In this document: piece by piece, positions 1 through 9,266 of the stretch | Numbering within the stretch: the first letter of the stretch is position 1 | How the letters are laid out: each line of letters begins with the position of its first letter | From: Ctena decussata | Lineage: Eukaryota; Mollusca; Bivalvia; Lucinida; Lucinidae | Reading direction: 5' to 3' | Length of the DNA: 64,000 nucleotides | Assembly (NCBI GenBank): GCA_963989385.1 | Contig: OZ022500.1 | Span: forward strand, 116,911,842 to 116,975,841 | Made by a program: the position numbers and the translations under genes | Notes under the pieces: model-generated | The model's input: the letters and a program-made list of their open reading frames with translations, nothing else | What the model was told of the DNA's origin: nothing | The model's database searches: none

Positions 1-19
1 CAGAACTGTGTATGATTTG

Positions 20-2140
20 AGGTTAATGGGTACACCGTCAGGGGAAGCAACTCTACCATGTTTTTTTTAGCTCACCTGAGCCAGCGGCTCCGGGGGAGCT
101 TATAGGATGGAAAGGCTCCGGCGTCCGTCGTCCGTCCGTCGTACGTCGTCCGTCGTCCGTCCACACTTTCAAACGACTTCTCCTCTGAAACCGGTGGGCC
201 GATTGTAACCAAATTTCATATAGAGCCTCCTGGGACCTTAGGAAAGAAAAGTTGTTCAAACGGTCCTGGTCACATGACCAACATGGCCGCCATGCCCATA
301 TATGGTAAAAACCTGAAAAAATCTTCTTCTCAAGAACCAATAGGTCAATGGCCTTGAAACTTGGTATGTAGCATTGGGTACATGAGTACTACCAAGATTG
401 TTCAAATTATGACCTTGGGTTGACCTTGACCTTTTTTACGGTAAGGTCAAATTTGCTTCCTTATGCTTTTATATGGCAAAATGGTGCAACATAAGATATC
501 TAGGAAACTGTTTAAGATTTTGGCCTAAAAATTGGTACATACAGTCATCTTAATGACTACATGAAGATTTATGAGTACAAGAGGTCAAGGTCATTCTTTG
601 ACCTTTGACCCAGAACTCTCATATTTTGACAATATCAAACAATCTTCTCAAAAACAACTAGGCCAATTGTAACCAAATTTCATATAGGTCCTCCAGGGGT
701 TGAGGGAATGAAAATTTGTTCATACAGTCCAGGTCACATGACCAACATGGCCACCACACCCATATATGGTAAAAACCTTTAAAAATCTTCTTCTCCAGAA
801 CCAGTTGACCGATGGCCTTGAAACTCAGTATGTAGCATTGGGTACTCAAGTACTATAAAGATTGTTCGAATTATAACCTTGGGTTGACCTTGACCTTTTT
901 TACGGCAAGGTCAAATATCGGAAAATGCTAGAACATGAGATTTCATGGTAAGTTTTGAAGATTTTGGCCTAAAAATTGGCATATACAATCATCTTAATGA
1001 GTACATGAAGATTTGTGAGTACAAGAGGTCAAGGTCATTCTTTTACCTTTGACCCAGAAATCTCAAATTTTGACAATTTCAAACAATCGGCTTTAAAACA
1101 CTGGGCCAATTGAAACCAAATTTCATATAGAGCCTCGAGGGGTTGAGGGAATGTAAAAATTTTCTTACGGTCTTGGACACATGACCAACATGGCCGCCAC
1201 GCCCATATATGGTAAATACCTTTAAAAATCTTCTTCTCCAGAACCAATTGACCGATGGCCTTGAGACTTTGTATGTAGCATTGGGTACTTGAGTACTATC
1301 AAGATTGTTCAAATGATAACCTTGTGTTGACCTTGACCTTTTACAGCAAGGTCAAATATGGGAAAATGGTAGAACATAAGATTTCATGGCAAGTTTTGAA
1401 GATTTTGGCCTAAAAAATTGGTATATACAGTTGTCTTAATGAGTTCATGAAAAATTATGAGTACAAGAGGTCAAGGTCATTTTATTACCTTCGATCCAGA
1501 TTGCTCATATTTTGACATTTTCAACCATTTCCTCAAAAGCCAAAGGGCCAATTGTGAACACATTTCATATAAAGCCTCCAGGTGTTGATTGAATGAAAAT
1601 TTGTTCAAACGGTCCAGGTCACATGACCAACTTGGCCGCCATTACCACTTATGATATAAATCTTTAATATTTTTCTTCTCCAGAACCAATACACCTATGG
1701 CCTTGAAACTTGGTAAATAGCATGGAGTACTAGAGTACCACCAAGACTGTTCAAATGGTGACCTTGGGTTGACCTTGACCTTTTTTGCGACATGGTCAAA
1801 TATGGGAAAATGCTAGAACATAAGATTTCATGGAAAGTCTGAAGATTTTGGCCTAAAAATGGTATATATGGTTGTCTTAATGAGTACATGAAGATTTATG
1901 AGTACAAGTGGTCATGGTCATTCTTTGACTTTTGACCCAAAACTCATATTTTGACAATGTCAGACATGATAAGTAAAAGCCACCTTGCAAATTGTTCAGG
2001 TGAGCGATTCAGGGCCTCATGGCCCTCTTGTTTCTTCTTTTATGTAGCCCTTCTCAATGGGGTTTATTTCTTGTTATCGCTTGGAGCAAATCCTTTCCTT
2101 TAAGAGCAGAGACCTTTTTCGGAAGGTTTCGTCTCCCAGA
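20..2140. repeat. Palindromic MITE family P, interrupted by A1
   Basis: Left part 20-66 (GGTTAATGGGTACACC, then GGGGAAGCAACTC) and right part 2031-2140 (CCCTTCTCAATGGGG, then TCCTTTCCTTTAAGAG) match the outer and inner segments of a fold-back repeat seen many times in this window. Element A1 sits in its T-rich stretch. Confidence 0.6.
67..2030 (+). mobile_element. Helentron-like non-autonomous element A1
   Basis: The head GCTCACCTGA (70-79) is inverted at the tail as TCAGGTGAGC (1996-2005). The head is followed by a TCCGTCGTCCGTCC-type stretch. The core is about four diverged units of about 445 bp, recognisable by the recurring AATCTTCTTCTC and GACCTTGACCTTTTTTAC segments. The tail is a 6-bp hairpin AGGGCC-TCAT-GGCCCT (2011-2026) followed by CTTG and then TTT. 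No transposase is encoded. The short ORFs across it run through repeated DNA and are not genes. Confidence 0.8.
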
Positions 2141-2364
2141 GAAACAATTGCTGTTCCATTCCCCCCCCCCCCCCCTCCGCCACCCACGAGCAAAATGGTG
2201 GACCAGATGGAGTTGTGCCTGTATGCCTTAATGCAGAAGTAATCATGAAAAAGCTATTCCAGACTTTGCTGCATATAACTTAAGAGTCAAGTTAAGTGTG
2301 ATGCATGGAAATGATGACAATATGATAGATGACATTATCAGAAGATGTGCCTACCTAAACCCAG

Positions 2365-2480
2365 CGGACGCATGACGTCGAAATGACGTCAAACTGATGT
2401 CGATGCGGCGTGGTGGCGTTGCATCGACGTCAGTGTTACGTCATTAAGACGTCATGTGCATTACGACGTCATAAATGGAT
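2365..2480. other. Cluster of GACGTC palindromes
   Basis: Within about 110 bp GACGTC occurs at least five times, in several cases as TGACGTCA-like sites, mixed with GATGTCGATGC and ACGTCATT. One more lies near 2796. These resemble CRE/bZIP core sites, but the cluster may simply be part of the adjoining fold-back repeat. Confidence 0.4.
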
Positions 2481-2539
2481 CAGAAGTTATAGGACCGAAG
2501 ACAAAATTTTCTATCTGGTACCACATGCATTCTACAAGC

Positions 2540-2717
2540 TCATCCATTAAATAGAGGATCTTACATGAGTGCTCATGTATTATTGAATTTATTAAACGAG
2601 TTGGGGAAAAAGATAAGATGCGAGGCTCTGCCGAGCATCTTATCGGTTTCCCCCCCAACGAGTTTAATAAATTCAATAATACAGGAGCACGAATGCAAGA
2701 TTCTATTTATCATATGA
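2540..2717. repeat. Long fold-back repeat
   Basis: The arms ATTATTGAATTTATTAAAC and GTTTAATAAATTCAATAAT face each other around a short GC-richer centre (GATGCGAGGCTCTGCCGAGC). Outer arms such as GATCTTACATGAGTGCTC are imperfectly inverted as GAGCACGAATGCAAGATTC. There is no coding capacity; this looks like a MITE or snapback element. Confidence 0.65.
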
Positions 2718-3315
2718 CACTAAAATTGCATTTTATTAGCAATTTTACACTAAAACGTCACAATTTCGCCATTAGAAAACGCGACGTTTTTATAGACGTC
2801 AATGTATAACGTTACGACGTAATTTGCATATTTAATCCACCAGTGGATTATCGTTTTTAATGCATGGCTTTATTACACTCTCAGATGCGACGTCATATGA
2901 TAAAAGGTCTTACTCGTACCACATACATTCTACAAGCTCACTTATAAAAAAGGCCTGAGTAAGGGTAAACCAAACTTTTTATGCACCGCCAGGAAGTGGG
3001 GAGGGGGCATATAGTATTGCCCTTGTCCGTACGTCCGTCACACTTTGTAGTACTATTTTGTCTCCGCAACTGCTCCTACAGTATTTGATGCGGGGATTTG
3101 AGACTTGCAACAAAGTTCAGACATGCACTAAACATTTGCATAAAGGAAACGGAACTTTATTACAGGTCATTATTGCACAATTATGTCCCCTTAAATGACA
3201 TATTTTGACCATATGTCCGTGCCTTTGTACAGCAGTACTGCTCTTATCTCCACAATTCCCACTACAGTATACAAGCAAGACTGATTCAACTTGTTTTAGC
3301 AGGTTTAAGTCTCTT

Positions 3316-3562
3316 TTAACTCTTTCGGCGCCAAATTTTTCAGACGACAAATTTTCGTCTGCTCAAATCATCAGACGACAGATTTGTAATTGGAAATTCT
3401 AACAATCTAAAGACATTTTTCATAAAATCAGGCTTTTTAAGTTCATATTTGAATGGCAAACAGTGTAGATCCTGATCAGACGGCTCTTTTAAGAGCCGGC
3501 TGATCTGGATATACGCTGTTTGCAAAGTCACATTTTTGCGACTTTGGCGCCGAAAGAGTTAA
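3316..3562. mobile_element. TTAA-flanked palindromic MITE
   Basis: The ends are TTAACTCTTTCGGCGCC and GGCGCCGAAAGAGTTAA, perfect inverted repeats bounded by TTAA. Inside is the roughly 75-bp hairpin seen elsewhere in the window (GGCAAACAGTGTAGATCC ... CGCTGTTTGC). The TTAA target suggests mobilisation by a piggyBac-type transposase; this is inference. Confidence 0.75.
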
Positions 3563-3685
3563 TGACTTGGATGGATGACTTGCGATTTTATGTCTTTTCA
3601 ACAGTATTTCAGCCAGGGACGATGAACGGGTGATAATGAAAGGATGTGTGCAATGGAACCCCGTTTACGATTTGAAAAGATTCTC

Positions 3686-3758
3686 GCCTCAAGCGGGAAT
3701 CGAACCCGAGACCCGCTAGATCAGCAGGCCAGCGCTTAACCAACGAAGCTACTGGGGC
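3686..3758 (-). tRNA. tRNA-like sequence, likely SINE head or tRNA pseudogene
   Basis: On the minus strand 73 nt fold as a near-cloverleaf. The acceptor GCCCCAG faces TTGAGGC with one mismatch. The D arm is GCTT/AAGC around GTTGGTT. The anticodon loop CTGCTGA would give GCU, and the T loop is TTCGATT with a GGG/CCC stem. A GCU reading would mean Ser, but the long variable arm of tRNA-Ser is missing, so a tRNA-derived SINE or pseudogene is more likely than a working tRNA. Confidence 0.5.
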
Positions 3759-4091
3759 TCCTTATGAATTAGATATATTGGCCCAATATGTGGCATTTAA
3801 AAGGTTACATGGTGGTGTTCTTGTCTCTGCAACTCTTCCTCAAGTATACAAAGCTAATCTCCTGAAACTTGCAATACAGTTCAAACATGCATTTGGCATG
3901 TGCATAAAGGAAACAGAACTTTGATTTAACTTGTTTTATTGAATTATGTCCCCTTTGTTGGCTTATGCATTTTGGGCAGATGTGTAGCATAGGGTGTTAG
4001 ATTGTGTTGTTCTTGTCTTATACTACAGTTTATATGCAATGCTTTTGAATTTTGACACTTTCTTGTGCACTATGTTGATTTTCATACATTA

Positions 4092-4979
4092 TTATCCCCT
4101 CCAAAACTTCGCTGTGCGAGGGGATATAGGGTCTGTCCCATACGTATATACGTGGGTACGTGTGTATGTACGTATGTAGGTATGCTCACCTTTTGTCGTC
4201 GCTGTAGAAACCTCGTTTATGAACCGATTTTGATATAACATCACAACTATACAGGATATGATAGTACCTCGAACGAGTTTGCGTTTCAGGTTGGTAGGGT
4301 CAAGGTCAAGGTCACAGTTGCTATTTTTAGAAAAACTTTGTCATCGCTCTAGTGCTTTTATTTATGGGCCGATTTTGATGTACCTCACACAAATGTTTAG
4401 TATGGCAATATCTTTGACAATTATGCGTTTCAGCACTGTAAGTTTAAGGTGAAGGTCACTGTTGCTGTTTTTAGAAAATAGTTTGTCATCCCTCTAGCGC
4501 CTTTTTTTTTGGACAGATTATGATATAACTTCACACAAAATATTAAACATAGCAATTTCTGGGATTAACTTCGTGTTTCAGCATTGCAGGTCCATGGTCA
4601 AGGTCACAGATTCTATTTTAGGTAAAAAATTGTCATGGTACTAGCACCTTTGTTTGTGAACTGATTTAGGTATAGCTTCACACGAATAAATGTTAAGTAC
4701 GACAATCATGATCTTGGACAAAATCGCGTTTCAGCGTTATAGATCCAAGGTCAAGGTCATAGGTGCTAATTTTAGAAAAAAAAAGTTTGTCATCCCTCTT
4801 GCACCTTTATTTATTGACAGATTTTGATATAACTTCACACACATGTTTAGTGTGACAATATCTTGGACAAATCTGCGACCCTGCATTTTGAGAGGAACTG
4901 TCAAGGTCACAGTTGCTATTTTGTGAAGGGGTGGGAAGGGTGGCTGGGGGCATTTTTATCACCTTTAGTGATGGCCTAG
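4092..4979 (+). mobile_element. Helentron-like element G1
   Basis: The head TTATCCCCTCC is followed by a complementary GCGAGGGGATA hairpin arm and TACGTATATACGTGGG-type simple sequence. The core is about five units of 150-165 bp sharing TTGTCATCCCTCTAG, GATATAACTTCACAC and GGTCAAGGTCACAG. The tail has a small hairpin (TCACC-TTTA-GTGA) and then CCTAG before TTTC. No protein is encoded. Confidence 0.65.
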
Positions 4980-5509
4980 TTTCAGGAGTTTTTTCCGAGA
5001 CTAGCTTACAAAGAATACGTCGTGCAGCTAAACGCTTTCTGATACAGAGAAGATATCTTTGTTTTAATCAGTTTTCAAGGAAGTGAAAATATAAAAATAA
5101 ATAAACAAAAACACACACTTAGGCAAAACAATAGCAAAGAGATAAAACAATAAACAACTTTAAAAAGCAGCTAAAATGTAAACTGTCCGCTAAACTTTTC
5201 TTAAATTGTCTTTCCGTGTATGCTGGTTGAGACAGAGGGAGAGAGTTCAGACTAGACATTAAGTTAAAATTAAAGTCAACAGCCATGTTTTAAACATTTT
5301 ACGTAGGCGGGGCGACACTGCTATAATGCAAATACCACTGTCATAAATATTATCGACTCACACACTCGGGTATACATCAAGATTATTATCAACCCACACA
5401 CACAGGTAATATCAAGGAAATAAAACTATGTCGACTTTCAACATTTTCAAAGTTATGTGCCTGCTGGGCTGGCTTGTGACTGGTTTCCATAGTTTGAATT
5501 ATGGATTTC

Positions 5510-5945
5510 TATGAATGGTCTGAATTATGGACATACTTAATTCGATTAAGTGATATCAAAAATTCGATAATTCCTATTTTCGAATTATTGATATCCATAA
5601 TCCGAATTATGGATATCCATAATTCAAATTGTGGCTATTCATAAATCATCATAGAGCACTCGTTATTTCAAAGACGAATTATGATTTCCATAATTCTAAT
5701 GAGTGATATCCGTAAATAGGCTGAATTTTTATATCCATAATTCGAATTAGTGATATCCATTATTCGAATTAGTGACATCTATAAATTAGATTACACGATA
5801 TCCATAATTAGAGTTATGGATATCTTAAATTCGAATTATGGATATCCATTAATAATTCGAATCAGTGATATCCATAAATAAGTATTGATATCACTGATTC
5901 GAATTATGTATATCACTAATTCGAATTATGGATATCTATAAATTA
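5510..5945. repeat. AT-rich palindromic satellite
   Basis: About 430 bp consist of interlocking palindromes built from ATTCGAATTA and GATATCCATAATTCG. GATATC and ATTCGAAT-type motifs recur dozens of times in both directions with irregular spacing. Nothing coding is present. Confidence 0.7.
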
Positions 5946-6972
5946 TTAAATAGTTTTCCGCTGCTCACTATCTGGGCCGCACTTTCATGGAGTTTTGCAA
6001 AGAAGGGTCGTTGGTGGAGTCGTAGATCAGGTGGTTCGCTGGGAGAATTCGTAACGAAACCAGCAGAAACTGGTGTATTTGTTCCCCAAAGGACCTCTTA
6101 TCACTCTGTGTTCATGAATATCTGAATCTGAATAGAATACTGTTGACGCATCAAGCAGACATTGGGAAGATGGTATTAACAAGCTTAGAGCTTCCGATCA
6201 AATCCTGATTATTAATTCTGTACATTTCTTGAAATAAATAAAAACAGACATTCATTTATCAGGTGGACGACCAGAATATTTAATCTCTTGACCTGATCAA
6301 GAGGGGGGTTAGTTGGAGGTAGAGCATTCAGAAGCTTCTGCAGGGGGAATGGGCAAAAAGTAAGTGTTCCAATTCTTCTATATGCCTGAGATGAAGCTGG
6401 ACTTAAAAGTGTCAGTCTTAGCAGATGAGTATTGTTTTCCCTAGTTTGGGGAATGAAGTCCTGTGTAGCTGCTATAGAGTCTTACCTTTGGGGACAAATT
6501 TTACTTCGCATTTATATCACTATCTGTAGTTTAAGCAACTAATTATTCCATGTACCATAATGCAAAATGAATCTTGTTCAGAGATTAATGGAGAGTGAAA
6601 TTGAACCTTAGACCATTTCCAGTTTCCTGTCCTTTCTTCTTGAGAGACGTCCAAAGTAAATCTGTAAGACCACAGGTCATACTGTTACATGTTCCCCGTT
6701 TCATCGTTTATCAAGCTGAAAAAAATAAATAAAACGAATTGTACACAAATATGTGCCTGCATACAAAGCGGTTGGGGAAGGAGGAGGGGGCGGGAGAGAA
6801 AGAGATTGAAGGGGCGGTTAAATCCATTATAAGTGTCAACATGAACTATTCATATTATTTGATCTGAACACGTTATACATACCTATTCGTATAATGAGGG
6901 TATGTTTAGATGTTTAGTAATAAAACTGGATATTACATGATCAGTTTAAAACGTGAATCTTTGTAACAAATT
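5946..6972. other. Unassigned sequence
   Basis: No convincing gene or repeat end is recognised here. A 65-codon ORF at 5928-6125 lacks any family feature. A purine-rich tract lies at about 6778-6805. Confidence 0.4.
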
Positions 6973-7469
6973 GGAAAAAGAAAGAAAAAACTTTTCATGC
7001 TCTCATTTTTACTACCCAATTTGATCTACTGCTGGAATTGAGAAATTAGATTGATAATGCGCAGTTGGAAAAGTATGGCTTATCATATAATTTGATGCTG
7101 AAAAGGACATCTTATCATATAACCTGAGAGCGCGGAAAAGTATACCTATTCCAGTAGCAAATCCGGGCCTATAGGCCTACTAAGTTAACACTTATACTAA
7201 TCCCCTCCCTCGTCTAGAAAAAGAAAGAAAAAAACTTTCATGCTCTCATTTTTACTACCCAATTTGGTCTGCTGCTGGAATGGAGAAATTAGAATGCTGT
7301 TGATATAATGCGCAGATGGAAAAGTATGGCTTATCATATAATTTGATGCTGAAAAGGACATCGTATCACCTGAGACCGCGGAAAAGTATTACAGGTCTAT
7401 TCCAGTGGCAAATCCGGGCCTATACAAATTAACACTTAAACACTTAAATTAATGCCCTCCCTCGTCTAG
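6973..7469 (+). repeat. Tandem duplication of a ~245-bp unit
   Basis: Two direct copies (about 6973-7216 and 7217-7469) start with AAAGAAAGAAAAAA and CATGCTCTCATTTTTAC and end with CCCTCCCTCGTCTAG. Differences are small substitutions and short indels. A further CCCTCCCTCGTCTAG piece lies near 8075. Confidence 0.7.
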
Positions 7470-8712
7470 CCCCCCCCCACCCCCCAAACACACACACACA
7501 GCTTGTTATTTCTGCAGCAGTATCACTGACAGTGAATACAGTCCGGGTGGTCGGTCGTTTTCGATCGCACGTTCGCTCTCCGACTTAACACTTGTACCCA
7601 TTATTTGTTGAACGACCCTTTTCGTTAAAATTGTAAGCGGCCGACATGTGCGTGTCGCTTATCACATTTGCGGAAATAGCCTGACACCTTCAAAGTCACT
7701 TCCCGGAGAAGTTTATCTAGAAAACTAGCTGCAGCTTTCCAACCAGTTTTATTTAGCAATGCAGGATACTGAGTATGTATTTGCCACCTTATTATAGATG
7801 TTTTGTGTCATTTTAGGGAATGAAAACCTTCGATTGTTAAAAAGAAGTCAATCAATACATCTGTAAACGGACGTCACTAGTATGCGGACAATATTTAATT
7901 AACTATGCCTTCACGACAATCATTGGCCTTCGTATGACGCACAATAATAATAGTCAGTTATTATAATATCTTAATGAGATAAATTGTCATCAAAAATGAG
8001 GAAGACAACTCACTGACTTAATTTGAGTTATCAGCCCTTGGCAAAATTTCATGTCAGGGCTATAGCTCTTTAATCCCCTCCCTCGTCTAGCGCTCCAGCC
8101 TCGCTTTCATCCTGCAACACAGGAGTGTACAAAGGTACACCTGCTCATAATCCTGGAGAGAGGGTGTAGCGGTATCTAGAAGAAAGAAAAAATCCTTCTT
8201 CAGAACACCTTCCCTGCACCATTTGGCCTTCTAAGTATTGGGACAGGTAGTTCTGAGCAAACAATGTATTCCCAGATTAGAGTAATTTAGACTGCTCCTT
8301 AAGTGTCTCATTAGGGCATACTTTGGTTTACGACTTCGTAAAACCTAACTGTTTCACATTAGGAACATAGCAGTTATTATGTAAATTGTCCCAAGTTCTA
8401 GAATTTGTACCCTAGGTTGTGGCCCCTTGTTAGAACTAAATATGTTTTTACAGAAACATGAAACATCCTTATTTGGACCTCAGTCTTCCTGTTTTATAAA
8501 GTTCCACAGCTGTTGAGTGAGACTGAGTTATGCAGAGTGACTGGTCTAGTGGATATGGTGTATGCCTTTCACTCAGGGTGTTGCAGGTTGGACTCCCACA
8601 GGCGGAACATGTTTGACAAATTTTTCTAACCCAGTAGACCAGGAAATTGGTACCCATTGTACTTTGAGCTGGAAAAAGTGGCATCAGGGTGGCATTTAGT
8701 GACTGCAGTGTC

Positions 8713-8868
8713 TGTCACAGGGTGTAGGTAATTAGGTATATAAACACTTGTACTGCCTTGCGGTACAAGCCGGCTTTTATAGCGACGTGGTAGAGCGCTA
8801 TACTAGAGATCGAAAGGTCCCGGGTTCGATCCTCGACCCGGGCGTGAGATTTTTAAGAGTCCGTGACA
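8713..8868 (+). repeat. TRIM 5' LTR
   Basis: This 156-bp repeat is identical to 8987-9142. In order it holds TGTCACAGGG, TATATAAAC, the hairpin CTTGTAC/GTACAAG, a tRNA-like block with TAGCGACGTGG (8780-8790) and GGTTCGATCC (8823-8832), and the GTGACA end. Confidence 0.88.
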
Positions 8869-8870
8869 AA

Positions 8871-8883
8871 TGGCGCCCAACGT
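8871..8883 (+). promoter_or_regulatory. Primer binding site (tRNA-Lys type)
   Basis: TGGCGCCCAACGT starts two bases after the 5' LTR. Thirteen bases match the complement of the tRNA-Lys 3' end including CCA; the match then stops. Confidence 0.8.
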
Positions 8884-8974
8884 AAAATCCAGCCTGACCC
8901 CTGTGCAGTAATTCCTCGAGCCTATTCTTATATGCAGCTCTTTAGCCTAGAACTTCGGGGACGAAGTCCAATTT

Positions 8975-8986
8975 GGTGGGGGAGAA
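8975..8986 (+). promoter_or_regulatory. Polypurine tract of the TRIM
   Basis: GGTGGGGGAGAA lies directly before the 3' LTR, where plus-strand synthesis would be primed. Confidence 0.75.
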
Positions 8987-9142
8987 TGTCACAGGGTGTA
9001 GGTAATTAGGTATATAAACACTTGTACTGCCTTGCGGTACAAGCCGGCTTTTATAGCGACGTGGTAGAGCGCTATACTAGAGATCGAAAGGTCCCGGGTT
9101 CGATCCTCGACCCGGGCGTGAGATTTTTAAGAGTCCGTGACA
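8987..9142 (+). repeat. TRIM 3' LTR
   Basis: By eye this is base-for-base identical to the 5' LTR, including the tRNA-like block at about 9044-9117. It ends GTGACA, followed by TGTC. Confidence 0.88.
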
Positions 9143-9266
9143 TGTCACTGAACAGTGGCTGTGGCATCCATCTTATCAAACAGCCAAAACTGTTCATGTT
9201 CATGAAATACACAACACTAAGGCCAAGCATGAAAAATGTTTTGTTTGCAGTTTTCGACCAAGGATA

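Larger units (their letters stand above)
8713..9142 (+). mobile_element. Miniature LTR retrotransposon (TRIM) with tRNA-like LTRs
   Basis: Two identical 156-bp LTRs (8713-8868 and 8987-9142) start TGTCAC and end GTGACA, and they enclose only 118 bp. Two bases after LTR1 lies TGGCGCCCAACGT, complementary to the 3' end of animal tRNA-Lys. The purine tract GGTGGGGGAGAA abuts LTR2. TGTC flanks both sides as a probable 4-bp target duplication. There is no gag or pol, so movement would depend on a Ty3/gypsy-like partner. Identity of the LTRs indicates recent insertion. Each LTR contains a TATATAAAC box, a 7-bp hairpin and a tRNA-like segment with A- and B-box sequences. Confidence 0.85.
8520..9240 (+). 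mobile_element. tRNA-derived SINE, interrupted by a TRIM element
   Basis: At 8545-8602 a tRNA-like head shows TGGTCTAGTGGATATGG (A-box-like) and GGTTGGACTCCC (B-box-like). A non-tRNA body follows, with GTGGCATTTAGTGACTGCAG. The body resumes after the LTR element at 9143 with ACTGAACAGTGGCTGTGG. Confidence 0.55.

Noticed and set aside
3686..3758. Functional tRNA-Ser(GCU)
   Set aside because: A mismatch in the acceptor, a weak anticodon stem and a 6-nt variable loop where tRNA-Ser needs a long arm; treated as tRNA-like.
5928..6125. 65-codon ORF beginning MDIYKLLNSF
   Set aside because: It starts within the AT palindrome satellite, has no family resemblance and no splice context.
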